A stretch of DNA of 64,000 nt from Dasyornis broadbenti. Taxonomy: Eukaryota > Chordata > Aves > Passeriformes > Dasyornithidae. The notes below the pieces were generated by a model that worked only from the letters and a program-made list of their open reading frames with translations, did not search any database and was not told where the DNA came from. Position 1 is the first letter of the stretch. Each line of letters begins with the position of its first letter. This document shows positions 43,501 through 51,400 of the stretch, in pieces. Where the stretch lies: contig VZRN01002232.1 in the NCBI GenBank assembly GCA_013397935.1, forward strand, positions 681,764 to 745,763. The letters run 5' to 3'. The position numbers and the translations under genes were made by a program.

Positions 43501-44282
43501 GAGGAAAGACAGGTAAGGAGAAAACCAGAACAAACATACCTGTTTGGTTTTTTTGTTTAGAGTTTATTTAATGTCCAAGGAGTCTTCTAACAACAGTTAG
43601 AAATCAGAAAATTAGTTCAAAAGTATGCATTTTCTAATATTGTTCTATTTGGTGCTTGTGTTTCCTACAACATATTTACACATAATAAGCAGTATAGTAA
43701 ATACCTAAAAAGATTTTTCTGTACATATCCACAAAATTTTCACATTTTTCACATACATTGCTCATTTTCCCTATTTATATTTTAAGGTTACTTTTCCTTT
43801 TGCAATCTTGTATCTCATAAAATGATATGTGAATTATTGATTAGAATGGATTGGTGGATTAGAATGAAAATTACAATTCTCTCTGTTCAAATATGATTTT
43901 CTTTAGCTTCCAAAGTCACCACTTCTGTGGCAAAATATGTTCTAGGAAGGTATACACTTTTTGCTTCAGTTTTCATTTTTCAACTTTTTTTTTTTTTCAT
44001 TCATGTAGCTTGATAAAGAAGAAGCAACTTTCTCTCTTGGAAAAAGCAGCATTTCTTCATCTTGGATGTTCACCTGCACATCCTCATATGGAACAGCCTG
44101 ATCCACCTGTTTCTCTGAACTCTGCAACTGCTGAAGCCACAGAGCTGTTAGATACAGGGGAGAAGATATTTTTGTTCCGTGAGCCAAGTGATCCAATACT
44201 CACTTTGCATAATTTTCCAAGGAAAAAGAAAAAGAATTTTCTTAATTCTAAAAAGGCTGCTCGTGCAAACATGGACTCATAA
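1156..44282 (+). CDS. EVC2: EVC2 (limbin), 3' fifteen coding exons, gene partial at 5' end
   Basis: EVC2 is a single-pass ciliary membrane protein that complexes with EVC in the EvC zone near the base of the primary cilium and promotes Hedgehog signalling downstream of SMO. Joining 1156-1290, 2766-2917, 12417-12741, 15421-15660, 17090-17265, 23480-23639, 24734-25198, 28152-28352, 29661-29780, 34134-34361, 36078-36286, 37716-37803, 42319-42512, 43411-43512 and 44009-44282 gives one open frame of 1022 codons plus TAA. Visible residues 9-31 form a hydrophobic helix. The rest is charged and mostly helical. Recognised stretches include KMVALTAEC, FFTQI, EELMDF, KQEKQKLCQKLITKRRRE, LSEEELLRMRQE, VVLEDLLEN and KKKNFLN, all recalled from mammalian EVC2. 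Human EVC2 is about 1308 residues, so roughly the first 290, with the start codon, lie left of the window. Family identity is very secure. Exon edges were set by GT/AG, phase and recalled human junctions. Confidence 0.96.
1291..2765 (+). other. EVC2: EVC2 intron (1.5 kb)
   Basis: GT...AG intron in phase 0. It contains an ATT trinucleotide microsatellite at about 2278-2320 and a 16-T run at 2747-2762 that serves as polypyrimidine tract for the next exon. Short ORFs at 1411-1701 and 2010-2210 have no recognisable product. Confidence 0.85.
2278..2320. repeat. ATT trinucleotide microsatellite
   Basis: An interrupted run of TAT/ATT units, switching to AAT units near its end, within the first visible intron. 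Pure A+T, likely length-polymorphic. Confidence 0.9.
2766..2917 (+). CDS. EVC2: EVC2 juxtamembrane cytoplasmic exon
   Basis: 152 nt, enters phase 0 and leaves phase 2, visible residues 46-95 plus part of 96. Encodes EIQPELSQNHQLEHS at the start and MNDQIIHILSFEEPGNMLQA near the end; the latter matches the recalled human stretch MNDQILDILALEEPENMLQA. Donor is GA|GTAAGA. The acceptor is TTTAAG directly after a poly-T run, with a second AG three bases on, so the first glutamate codon may be optional. Confidence 0.92.
3008..3027. repeat. poly-T run (20 T)
   Basis: Twenty consecutive T shortly after the donor of the juxtamembrane exon. A simple homopolymer; read as A on the minus strand it could be an old retroposon tail, but no element is recognisable beside it. 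Confidence 0.85.
5470..5625 (-). mobile_element. CR1 LINE 3'-end fragment
   Basis: Begins with ATCATAGAATCATAAAATG, the reverse complement of the CR1 3' tail repeat. It continues through GGGATTAGAAGGGACTG, GATCATCTAGTCCCAG and CTTTGAACACCACCAGGGAT, all typical of the conserved CR1 3' UTR. The element is therefore on the minus strand, truncated at its 5' side as CR1 copies usually are, and antisense to EVC2. About 150 bases are recognisable and diverged. Confidence 0.9.
7070..8030. other. GC-richer unexplained patch in the large intron
   Basis: Clearly richer in G+C than its surroundings, with antiparallel open frames (134 codons on minus at 7634-8038, 97 codons on plus at 7728-8021). The predicted peptides match nothing I recognise and have no EVC2 counterpart. 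It could be an unrecognised repeat, regulatory DNA or chance. Confidence 0.35.
10451..10530. repeat. poly-T tract interrupted by a 43-base assembly gap
   Basis: Six T, then N at 10457-10499, then about 31 T. The sequencing gap almost certainly lies inside a long homopolymer. The open frame running through it on the minus strand is an artefact of lysine codons and N. Confidence 0.9.
12417..12741 (+). CDS. EVC2: EVC2 exon, start of the conserved cytoplasmic helical region
   Basis: 325 nt, enters phase 2 and leaves phase 0, visible residues 96 (split) to 204. Encodes LEVASLTRADADLEAYRMQI, then FKKQF, IQEEYERKMVALTAEC and ETGKTMEAQ, strongly like mammalian EVC2. Rich in E, K and heptad-like leucines, suggesting coiled coil. 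Acceptor TTGTACAG, donor AAG|GTAAAT. Reading on into the intron would add 13 residues before a stop. Confidence 0.96.
12742..15420 (+). other. EVC2: EVC2 intron (2.7 kb)
   Basis: Phase-0 intron. The only thing recognised is a degraded MIR-like SINE at about 13385-13500. The rest is unannotated AT-rich sequence; its last 450 bases are particularly AT-rich before a good TTTCTCCTCTGCAG acceptor. Confidence 0.85.
13385..13500 (-). mobile_element. MIR-like SINE remnant
   Basis: The segment TTGCCCAGGATTTCACAGG, then TAGTTACTAGCTGG, GGAGCCTGGGTTACTAGGCC and ATGCTCCAGTCTTAAC follows the reverse complement of the MIR/CORE-SINE body in the right order (gccca-ggtcacacag, agt-ctag-tgg, cctgggtt, gctc-ttaac). 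It is highly diverged, so this rests on ordered short matches recognised by eye. Confidence 0.55.
15421..15660 (+). CDS. EVC2: EVC2 exon (80 codons)
   Basis: 240 nt, phase 0 to 0, visible residues 205-284. Encodes LLDKLHRLEQDCLKRFLFVK, EEYFAKAYRELAV, RKELHTVFFTQI and KGELKLEAAKTL. These align by eye, without gaps, with recalled human LLRTLHGLEQEHLRKSLALQ, EDFAKAHRQLAV, RNELHSIFFTQI and KGELKPEAAKML. Acceptor CTCTGCAG, donor CAG|GTAATA. Skipping would keep frame. Confidence 0.96.
15661..17089 (+). other. EVC2: EVC2 intron (1.4 kb)
   Basis: Phase-0 intron ending in TTTCCTGCAG. No repeat, RNA gene or further exon recognised. Confidence 0.85.
17090..17265 (+). CDS. EVC2: EVC2 exon (EELMDF region)
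   Basis: 176 nt, phase 0 in and 2 out, visible residues 285-342 plus part of 343. Encodes GDIEELMDFLQASKKYHLNR, RFSYREYLISKIQS and AAAAQISSLINKME; the human counterparts recalled are EELMDFFQASKRYHLSKRF and AAAQLTHLIQKHE. Acceptor TTCCTGCAG, donor AAG|GTAAAT with the arginine codon split across the intron. Confidence 0.96.
17266..23479 (+). other. EVC2: EVC2 intron (6.2 kb)
   Basis: Phase-2 intron ending in GTTATTACAG. Several short ORFs but no recognisable protein, CR1 or RNA gene. I see nothing functional in it beyond the splice sites. Confidence 0.8.
23480..23639 (+). CDS. EVC2: EVC2 exon (KQEK / RRRE basic helix)
   Basis: 160 nt, phase 2 in and 0 out, visible residues 343 (split) to 396. 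Encodes RAGHLPESHLGMLLDRAETE, FVKQKFDHDLKQEKQKL and CQKLITKRRREMLQK, near-identical in order to recalled human LLERAQTEVFSIKQKLDNDL, KQEKKKL and QKLIxKRRRELLQK. Strongly charged helix. Acceptor TTATTACAG, donor AAG|GTAGTT. Confidence 0.96.
23640..24733 (+). other. EVC2: EVC2 intron (1.1 kb)
   Basis: Phase-0 intron. The acceptor region has its pyrimidines (TTTGTTCCTCCTTTT) set back by GGTAAATGAAT before CAGCAG. No repeat or RNA gene recognised. Confidence 0.8.
24734..25198 (+). CDS. EVC2: EVC2 longest internal exon (155 codons)
   Basis: 465 nt, phase 0 to 0, visible residues 397-551. Encodes QKEHQKEQLSLADPF, FEELTEKLDNEASEELNEL, FSLTEKAVEELKRVQ, PKLFLLEAVEEHKKEM and RSWEQSVFMQ. Human counterparts recalled include LEELQERLDxAALDELRxL and LRRWEHLIFTK. 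The start follows the first of two tandem CAGs, chosen to match the human junction. The donor CAA|GTATCT is weak; read-through would add 25 residues and stop at 25276. Confidence 0.94.
25199..28151 (+). other. EVC2: EVC2 intron (3.0 kb)
   Basis: Phase-0 intron with a weak donor (GTATCT). Contains a T-run at about 25317-25329 and a distinctly GC-rich patch at 25640-25950; the remainder is AT-rich with nothing recognised. Confidence 0.8.
25640..25950. other. GC-rich patch in an EVC2 intron
   Basis: About 300 bases rich in G+C, against an AT-rich background, with three overlapping open frames of 70-92 codons on both strands. No recognised repeat consensus, no clear CpG clustering and no similarity to EVC2. 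It might be an unrecognised element or a regulatory block. Confidence 0.4.
28152..28352 (+). CDS. EVC2: EVC2 exon (LSEEELLRMRQE)
   Basis: 201 nt, phase 0 to 0, visible residues 552-618. Encodes LLSLSLSLSEEELLRMRQEL, HCCFSQVDSSLAWPKIRART and KVLKLDQNLAV. Human counterparts recalled are LSEEELLxMRQE and AEFVKLDQA. The acceptor is the second of two AGs, four bases apart (AACAGGCAG|CTT); the first would put TAG in frame as the fourth codon. Donor CAG|GTGGGA. Confidence 0.95.
28353..29660 (+). other. EVC2: EVC2 intron (1.3 kb)
   Basis: Phase-0 intron, AT-rich, ending in TTTTTTGCAACAG. No repeat or RNA gene recognised. Confidence 0.85.
29661..29780 (+). CDS. EVC2: EVC2 small basic exon (40 codons)
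   Basis: 120 nt, phase 0 to 0, visible residues 619-658. Encodes HSKMGKTGSRNRNKLDILKK then SLQDKILIYEDSVKGENLNR. It matches the recalled human pattern QSKVRKSRSKSKSKGELLKK and EDKIHLCEEQ. Basic and low-complexity at its start, so the least conserved of the internal exons. Acceptor GCAACAG, donor AGG|GTAAGT. Confidence 0.92.
29781..34133 (+). other. EVC2: EVC2 intron (4.4 kb)
   Basis: Phase-0 intron ending in TTTTTATTTTTTAG. Contains short A/T homopolymers and several short ORFs without recognisable products. No repeat family identified. Confidence 0.8.
34134..34361 (+). CDS. EVC2: EVC2 exon (76 codons)
   Basis: 228 nt, phase 0 to 0, visible residues 659-734. Encodes IKHELQLEKECHLRNLENKL, ASLAFRKTVKKSRMLELYTA and LEQ-like helices ending CVQILDAHNP. 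Human counterparts recalled are LVALQFQKASRVTETLSAYT and CTQILESHS. Acceptor TTTTTTAG, donor CCT|GTAAGT. Acidic and basic residues alternate as in a long helix. Confidence 0.94.
34362..36077 (+). other. EVC2: EVC2 intron (1.7 kb)
   Basis: Phase-0 intron between GTAAGT and CAACCTCTAG. No repeat, RNA or extra exon recognised. Confidence 0.85.
36078..36286 (+). CDS. EVC2: EVC2 exon (EIEELDRKLE)
   Basis: 209 nt, phase 0 in and 2 out, visible residues 735-803 plus part of 804. Encodes EIEELDRKLEYEMLHKES, QRWILDGLEFSNETVDMNAE and VLLRQAMNKRRQF. Human counterparts recalled are ELQELERKLEDQLVQQE and VSTVLHQALSKSQ. Acceptor CCTCTAG, donor AAG|GTAAGT. Confidence 0.95.
36287..37715 (+). other. EVC2: EVC2 intron (1.4 kb)
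   Basis: Phase-2 intron between GTAAGT and CTTTCACTTCAG. A short A-run near 37340; otherwise nothing recognised. Confidence 0.85.
37716..37803 (+). CDS. EVC2: EVC2 shortest visible exon (VVLEDLLEN)
   Basis: 88 nt, phase 2 in and 0 out, visible residues 804 (split) to 833. Encodes SLRDEQWNYVVLEDLLENTE then MDAFLAIYSQ, matching recalled human LREEQQNSVVLEDLLENMEA. This is among the best-conserved blocks of the C-terminal half. Acceptor CACTTCAG, donor CAG|GTAAGC. Confidence 0.95.
37804..42318 (+). other. EVC2: EVC2 intron (4.5 kb) with a CR1 insertion
   Basis: Phase-0 intron from GTAAGC to AATCCTCTAG. It carries an old CR1 reverse-transcriptase fragment on the minus strand at about 38550-38860. 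The remaining sequence has no recognised gene or repeat. Confidence 0.85.
38550..38860 (-). mobile_element. CR1 LINE ORF2 (reverse transcriptase) fragment, decayed
   Basis: On the minus strand a partial frame reads LLHHSDTQQSMGLDGIHSRG followed by SIIYQQPWLTGGVPAD. CR1 polymerase is recalled with HxSMGPDGIHPRVLREL and SWLTGEVP here. Beyond it, minus-strand nucleotides match the CR1 stretch for a GKVMEQILL-like motif (around 38555-38600), but stops and deletions break the frame. It is an internal, dead CR1 piece without a 3' tail, antisense to EVC2. Confidence 0.85.
42319..42512 (+). CDS. EVC2: EVC2 exon (third from last)
   Basis: 194 nt, phase 0 in and 2 out, visible residues 834-897 plus part of 898. 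Encodes ELCLAGYLAKLTRVPVGML, HRVLNLLLPSSSQSEVLSVL and acidic SDSNADESGS. Human counterparts recalled are ELRLASYLARMAMVPGATL, RRLLSVVLPTASQPQLLALL and an acidic ESDGGAEQ tail. Acceptor CCTCTAG, donor AAG|GTAGGT. Confidence 0.96.
42513..43410 (+). other. EVC2: EVC2 intron (0.9 kb)
   Basis: Phase-2 intron ending in CTGTTCCTTCAG. The first half is AT-rich; a moderately GC-richer stretch lies at about 43000-43230. No repeat recognised. Confidence 0.85.
43411..43512 (+). CDS. EVC2: EVC2 penultimate exon
   Basis: 102 nt, phase 2 at both ends, visible residues 898 (split) to 931 plus part of 932. Encodes KNQELWQALENKVRQDLINR then SLEKIPSLNKRKD. Human counterparts recalled are HQSWWQALDGKLRGDLISRG and LEKMLWARKRKQ. 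Acceptor TCCTTCAG, donor CAG|GTAAGG. Confidence 0.95.
43513..44008 (+). other. EVC2: EVC2 last intron (0.5 kb)
   Basis: Phase-2 intron, AT-rich, with a T-run at about 43985-43997 before the TTCATGTAG acceptor. No other feature recognised. Confidence 0.88.
44009..44282 (+). CDS. EVC2: EVC2 terminal coding exon with the C-terminal Weyers segment
   Basis: 274 nt including TAA at 44280-44282, enters phase 2, visible residues 932 (split) to 1022. Starts SLIKKKQLSLLEKAA, then a variable stretch, then LLDTGEKIFLFREP and PRKKKKNFLNSKKAARA. The last 43 residues begin DTGEK and correspond to the segment lost in Weyers acrofacial dysostosis alleles, reported to tether the EVC complex through EFCAB7 and IQCE. 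The lysine cluster and KNFLNxKKAxRA are intact, so the tethering function is probably kept. Acceptor ATGTAG. Confidence 0.96.
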
Positions 44283-44600
44283 GAGCAACTTCCATCTAAA
44301 GTATCAGTTAGGGAAAAGGAAGTTATTTAAAATTCAGTAAAATGATGAGAAAGAATGAAGTGTACGGTTCAAATAACATGTGTGTTGTTTTAATCTGATT
44401 TGTCTGATACTGGAAATAGATGTAATTTTAGAACGGCACAGTTAGTGAGGTGCATCTTGCATTTTTTAATTCTTGGCAGTGTTCATTGCACTAGGTGAAA
44501 TATGGGTGTTCTATGATGCACATTCTGGCAGGCAGAACTCTGTTCTTTCAGTACATTTTGGTCATTTTTGCACTGATTTTTCTGTAGCTGTATTTTCATA

Positions 44601-44661
44601 ATTTATATAGAAAGGTTATTTATTTTATATAGTAGGTACTTATTTACTATTCTTGTATTTA
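44601..44661 (+). promoter_or_regulatory. AU-rich cluster in the proposed EVC2 3' UTR
   Basis: Four ATTTA pentamers (44601, 44618, 44642, 44657) within about 60 A/T-rich bases, about 320 bases after the stop. Such clusters can bind mRNA-stability factors, but in DNA this AT-rich they also arise by chance. Confidence 0.3.
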
Positions 44662-45385
44662 TATTTTTGTGGTGAACTGCAGTATAGCAGATGACATGAA
44701 GAGATGAAGTGGATGAACCACAAGTCCTCTATTCTCTGATTTTATTTTTTCCTAGTTAATTTACTGTTTACCATTGTGTTCTTAATAGGCTTTGCATGTT
44801 ACTCCTGCAGTCTGTGTTCTACAGTGACAGCTGGTAGTCCAGATCTTCAGCATGTATGTGTGTGCCTTACATCCTTGAGTAACTTCAGCTTTTTGCTGTT
44901 GTTTTTAAACTTCAGTTGAATTGTGAGTGTGGCTACAGTTTGAAACTGTTAAATACAACCTGTTGCAGTCTTTTTCTGGGTGAAGCAGTGCCATCACATT
45001 TGCTCAGTAAGTAGAAAAGGGAAAAATGTAAATGGGCACGTAATGCCTTCAGAAGCTTTTTTGATTGCAGTGCTGCCAATTTTCACAATTTTAGGTGTTT
45101 TTGAAGTTCTTATTCCTGAATTTCAAAAATAATTAATTTTTAAACCGTTCTAGTTGACTGAAAGAATCCTAGAAATATGAACCCTAGAAAAAAGAACAGG
45201 AAAAAGCTAATTAAAATAACTACATATATTTGTTAATATTTTATATTATTCAGGAATATTTTTGAGGGGGTTTTAACTGTATTTGAATGCTATGCTCTGA
45301 GGCTACTATGATCATATATTTTGTATTTTTTCATGTACAGATCTTCTGTGTCTTTTTATTAATAGGGTGCCATATTATTTTAAAA

Positions 45386-45391
45386 ATTAAA
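45386..45391 (+). terminator. candidate EVC2 polyadenylation signal (ATTAAA)
   Basis: The common variant hexamer ATTAAA, with a GU-rich then U-rich stretch 15-45 bases downstream, about 1.1 kb after the stop codon. Position and context fit, but it is one of several possible sites. Confidence 0.4.
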
Positions 45392-45410
45392 ATGTTACCA
45401 TGTACATGTG

Positions 45411-48400
45411 TCTGCAGTTGACATTTTTTTCCCCACTTCTGTGACAAGTTTAAATATTCATCCCACAGTAAACAACAATTAGTGTTTCCTATCACTATTA
45501 GCATTAGAAAATGTATGCAGTAATTAGACTGACAGCCCTAATTATTATTTGATTGCATTCTTCAGTCTTTTCGTGGAAGTATTTGCTGTCACAGAAAGAG
45601 GAGTCTGTCAGGGTTGTGGGAGTTCAGAGTCATTGTGTTTATTTCATCCCGAAGGCATGGGTTGGTAATGAGTAGGGTCTGTCCTGCCCTGGAGGTGACT
45701 CAGAGCTGTATGGGAGGAGCCTCAGGTGTTTCACAAAGAAGTTTGTCCCTAGGCAAGAAAGGAGTATGAAAGCCTGGACCGTGCTCATGGCTGCAAGGAG
45801 CACTTGAAAGCTGAGGTACGTTGTTGAATGTCAGTCTCTTCCAAGATTCCTTTGCAAGCCCAGACTCTTCACTGTTACAGTATAATAAGGAAATGACAGT
45901 AACTCATCATAGATAAGACATGGAGGCCAATAGATCTAACAGTTTACAATGATAAAATGCAACGTCTGATTATTCATTGCAATATCAATTTGTTATCCTT
46001 AATAGATAACCTGTATGTCTAACAATAGAAAGCTGATTTGTAACTCCCACACCCCATCGCAAATTTTAAGCCGTTCAGTGATTGTAACTATTCTAGCAGA
46101 GAAAGTCATTGCCTGCTATGAGTCACTCTCATATCATGCAATACATATTCAAAGAAATGTTCAGATCTTAACATCTCTCGTGCCTTATGAAAGAAGTACT
46201 AACTAGGAAATAGCCCTCTTCAGAAAAGAGTTGACTTAGGATCGGTTTTGAGTCATTCAGAGGACAGAGGAGGGCCAACTGTTGATTGTGCAGTTTTGTG
46301 CATGTACCATAGGCATTACCATCCTTATTTCACAGCTGAAGTCTCCCAAAGAATGTGTGTGCTGGACAAGCTATTCAGATTCTTCCCATTTAGCTTCACA
46401 TTGATCAATAAAATAAGTAATGTAAGGCCAAATGTTTCAGTACTGGAAACATTGTCCAAATCAGCTGTGTTCCCCTGGAAGTTCATTGCTTCTTGTCTTG
46501 CCCCTGACAATTCCCAGTGTACTTCCATCTCCATTGCACTGTTGTCTTCCCTCAACCTGAAGCCATTGGACAAGGAGCCAAAACATAGAAAGAACAAGCA
46601 AAAGAAACTGTCCTTGAGCAATGATGCTTTACTCCACACAGTAGAAAACAACTTACTGACAATGGTACATTTTATTGAAGAAATTACTCTCCTTGCTAGA
46701 CTAATAAACTGTAGCTTTGTTATTATTTTTTTCAACATGCACTTCAGTAATGTTAGCTTGCAGCTAATAGCCCTTGTGCCCAGGGTTCAGGATTTTCAGG
46801 AGGCTTAGTTATGCACAGGCTCCTCAGCAGTATCGACAACCCACCTTTCTGCTCACCTTACTGTATTTCTGGCTTGGGATATCTGGATATTGGATTAGAA
46901 TGCAATACATATTCCTCACTCTGTCAAGTTTTTGTTTAAAAGATTACATTTTAAAGGTTGGTGGTTTTTTTATTAAAAATGATCCCACATAGTGAAAAAC
47001 ATTTTAGGGAAGACATATAAAAAATGTCCTGCGGTGATTGAGGTAAAAATGCTTCTGTGAAACAAGTGGGTTGAGATTTCCTATCATAAATTCATATTTA
47101 ATTTCTCTAACCTTGGTATTATGTATTAATTTATTATAAAGTAGAATACACATGCCAAGCCTAATGAAGAATAATTTATACCAAGAGTGAATAACTGGAT
47201 GTTCTGGGAGAGACTGTCTGTGTCAAAGTCAATCTATTGTAAACAAAAGTGAGAGTACTTGGCACTTCACTACAAAAAAATGTAAAGATGGAAGTAAAGG
47301 GGTTGAAGCTTTTGTGGAAATAATTGTTATGTTTAATAGGTAACTTTTATCTTCCCTGATTGCTATAACTGTTTTGGATTTAGATGATTTCTTAAAATGA
47401 TAATGTCTCTTTAATAAGGTCAATTCTGCAAAATACTTGTCTACCTTATTTGAACCTGGGGAACTCACGCCGCTTTCTTTCATTATCTGGTACTTACCCA
47501 GCTACTATTTTAACAACTTCATTTCTTCTGGAGAATGTTAAGTTTTTATGCTTTTACCTTTGTACAACCCAGTGCCAATAATTACATTTCCTTTCATCAA
47601 CAGCTCCAGCTTCCCAAGAGACTGACAGTGAGATTTTGAAAGCATCAGATGCCAAGTCCACTCATCTGTTGCCCCGTGCTGTGCTGATGTAGCTGCTGCA
47701 GCCATAGGTGTACCAGCATAAAGCTTATTTTCCTTGCTGAGTTATAAAAGCTACATTGTCACAGGCTCTTGAGAGCTGTGTGAGAGTTCATGTGAATAGC
47801 AGTAGTGTGCAAGAGATGAACATTATCCTCCTAGCTGAGTGCTCCAGGTAGGATCCAGCCTTTTCCACCTTCTCTTTCTCCACTCAAGATCTCTTCTGAA
47901 AATGACTGGCGAAGGCGACCCTCTCAGGTCTTTAGTGCTGTCTTTCCTCTTGTTTTCTTGTTACTCACAGGGAGCAAGGCAGGGAAAGTCAGTCAGACTC
48001 CACACTTGTGAAAGAGTATACAGTGTGCTCACCATTTGCCTTTGTGTTGCAGATAAGCTGTGATACGTATTTAATCGTATTAATATATTTAATAAGAGCG
48101 GGTAATGGCCACCTCTGTATTTGAGCAGTCTGTGCTTGTTGGTATATAAAACCACTCATTGTTTCTCTCACCTCAGCTGTATCCAGAAGCTTGAGTCACA
48201 TTGGCCAAAAGCAATTTGTTTTCTCCAAGGTTTGGAGATTCCTCTGGAGAGCAGAAGACAAACATTTGGTTTTATATGCAGGGAAATTAATTATATTTTG
48301 AATAGGTCAACTTCTTTGGAGCATCTTCTTCAATTATGCCAGAGAAGCTACCTCAGAAAAGAGACTGTATTTGCAACCATTTTTGTTGAAAAAATATAAC

Positions 48401-51400
48401 TGAATAAGAAAATAAATTAAAACCTGAAAGTGGCAAGTATCATTCCAAGCCAAAATGGCACTCAGACTCTGAGGGCAGAACTTGGTAAATTTGAGCAGTG
48501 CTGTTAGAATGTAGTCCTTGATATTGTGTAGTTGAGAATGACAGCTTGTTGCAATATGTGAATGGTTTCATAGTTACTCAGCTGAGCAAAAATATCCCTA
48601 TGCAGTGTTTCAGAAGAAGTAAAATATTTCTTTCAGGAGTATGAATTGAAAGGCCATTATAAAATACTTTGAGTGGATAGATGTGCAATGTCTATACTAA
48701 TTGGGATAAATGTGTAATTGTTTGTCATAATTTTCCAATATACTGTTGTTCAGCTTATGGCTTGACCATCACTAGTAATTAAATCTTGTCAGGTCTGCCA
48801 ACAGATTTTTATTCATTTGCTGTTGATTGCTGGTAATTCATCTCTCTAAAATTACCATCTTGGTCCTTGCTTTGTCCCTTCCTAAACCTCCTTTTTTTTC
48901 CAGGAGAATGAATATGTTAGAGATCATGATGTTCCCTGATGTTTCAAACCCATGTGAATCCCCACTTTTTTTGGTTTTTAATTTGTTTTCTCTTTACTTT
49001 TATGGTTAGATGATGGTTTAATGAACACCAAGTAGATTTGTGGGTACCTGATTTGCTGGTGGCCAAGCCTGTCTTGGTGGGGTACTGCACAATGCATTTT
49101 TGCACACAACTTTAAAAAAAAAAAAAAAGGTATTATGCTGTGTTTAAAAAAAATAATCAAATGAAACCCAAACAAACTGGGAATATCCTGGTACAGAATC
49201 TATCAGTATAACTTCTGTGGTTTTATGAAGAGGTGTAAGCCTTCTACCAAGTTCTAGAATAATGCAACATTTTCTTTTCATGGGAGAGAGGAAGAAAAGC
49301 CACATCTAACCAATTCAATTGATGTGTTAGGTTCACAATTCTCTTTACTAACTTTTCACCTTATTTATGTGACAAACCAGCATGCTCTTAACGTGATTGC
49401 CTTATTGAAGGGATATAGTACTTTTTGTAGAATATGTTCTTGGTTGTATAGATAGTGGAACAAATGAAGTGCTGGGTTCCATAGACTGGTTTCAGACCCA
49501 TGCCTGGGTTCCAGACAGAGCTGGAACTGTTTGGTGCTCCTTGTGTGAGAAGAATGGCTCTGTGTAGCAGCTAGTTAAGTCTATAGTGTTCTAGGAACTC
49601 TGTGTGTTCCCAGTTGAGGAAGATAATGCTGGGGGAGGTGTTTGTTTTTGTGGTTTGTTGTTTTTTTTTTTTTTTTCAAATGAGATCTACTGGACAAATA
49701 TGTAAATATATGTTTACTTTGTAATCTCATTCTAACTTCTGAACAGAGTCCCAGTTGTATCAGTGCTAAGAAGCTGCTTATAGCATTGGGTCTTTATCTT
49801 CAGTCTGCAAACCCTAATAGTCATTCTGTGTCATCTCTGCTTAAAACCCTCAGAAAGCACCCGGGATAAATTGATTCCCTACAGGTCAGCTCCTACCTTA
49901 CCCTCCAGAGTCTCTCTTTTTGAATGGAGATGAGACAAATTGTCACATGTACTGGGATCCAAAAACCTAAGAAAAGCTCTGGGCTTTTTGTGAACTCCTC
50001 TCAGCCAGATTTAGTTTTCTGTCATGAGTTAAACAAGAAGCCTGTGAGAATCCCACTGGTGGATGAATAAAGATCTGGGAACCAAGGCCCCGATACACAT
50101 CATTTCACTTGTGAATAGAACAGCAAGTGAAAAATCATACCAGCAGTGGAATAAGGCAGTTTGCAGCCAGCTGTTGAATATGCAATATGGTCCTCCGTGG
50201 AAATTCATTCCCAAACAGCAGTGCAGTGGTGGAAGGGGGATTTGTGAACTGTCTCCTCCAAAGCAGGCACAGAAAAGCCATAGGTTCTGCTGATCTCCTG
50301 TGGTTTTTTGATGCAAAGCAGGAAACTGTAACACTGATGGTGCATGTGCTGACAAAGATCTTTAAATACATCTTGTGTGTTGCTGTAAGAGTAAAGTTAA
50401 TTTCTTATACCAAGCCCAAACTGTGGAAGGAATACAATAAGGGTATGAAATTACTTTATTCTGAGAATAACTGTATTGCTGCCTTTGTGTCTGTGTTTGA
50501 GAGGTTTCCTTCCTAATTGAAGTGTATGAAGAGAACACTTTGTTTGGAAATAATATTCACCAAGGACATGTGATAAGAAAATTATGATATGAGAAACTCT
50601 ATAAATTTTGGGGAGAAAAAAACTCCTGCAGAAATGACTGGGCATCTTCCTGACTCCTCCAATTTTTATGCATATGAATAGTTCCTTTAATGTGATACTA
50701 TTTACATAAATAAAGATGTCAGGGTTTGGTTATTACAGCCCTGCACAAAGTGATTCTGTGTCATATCGCTCTAGAGAGTAATTCAGTGTGGCACAAATTC
50801 CTACTAGCATGTTCTGGCTGTCAAAGCACGCTCTGGGCACAGGGTACATGCTGCAATTTGCTTTGCTTTATTTTGACCATCTAAATGTCATGGTATCTAA
50901 TCTAAGCTAAATTTTATGGCTTTCCTCATAACTGAGAGACAGGTACAGGCAGTACCCTAGGATGGTTTCTCCTTCTCTTGGACCTTTTTGGTGTGTAAGG
51001 CTCCTGCAAGACAGAGGCACACTTTCATTGTAAATCCCAGAACCTCTTTGCAGGAAAGATACCAAGTTCCAGACATCATGGTTAGCAGGGAGAAAAACTC
51101 TATTTTATTAGACTAAAAAATACATTTGGACAAAGCAGGAGAGCTTTACTGCTATTAAGTTGTTTTTCAAACAAAACCAGAACTTTTCAGCTCTTGGCTG
51201 CAGTTACTGTGAGAACAATTTCAAACAAATATGTTATTAGAACTGGTCAATGTTTATAATGAAGGAATGTCTTTCATTTAAAAACAAAACTTGTTTAGCA
51301 CAAATTAAACAAAATTAAATAAAAACATTTAGGCTGGTTTGTTTCCACTTTCCTTTTTCCTCTTTTGCTCAATTCTTTTGAATAATTGAGAACATTTTCG

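Larger units (their letters stand above)
44283..45410 (+). other. EVC2: proposed EVC2 3' UTR
   Basis: Sequence after the stop is AT-rich with no intron evidence. The best candidate poly(A) signal is ATTAAA at 45386-45391, followed by GU-rich TGTACATGTGTCTG and then a T-rich stretch, so cleavage near 45405-45415 is plausible. AATAAA motifs further on (near 46406) would give a longer UTR. The end is inferred, not seen. Confidence 0.45.

Noticed and set aside
46307..46345. Short MIR-like string (ACCATCCTTATTTCACAGCTG)
   Set aside because: Too short and without further ordered matches on either side.
50029..50516. Overlapping frames of 76-109 codons on both strands, considered as a retroviral or gene remnant
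   Set aside because: Peptides show no recognisable motif; open on both strands in similar registers, as chance ORFs are.
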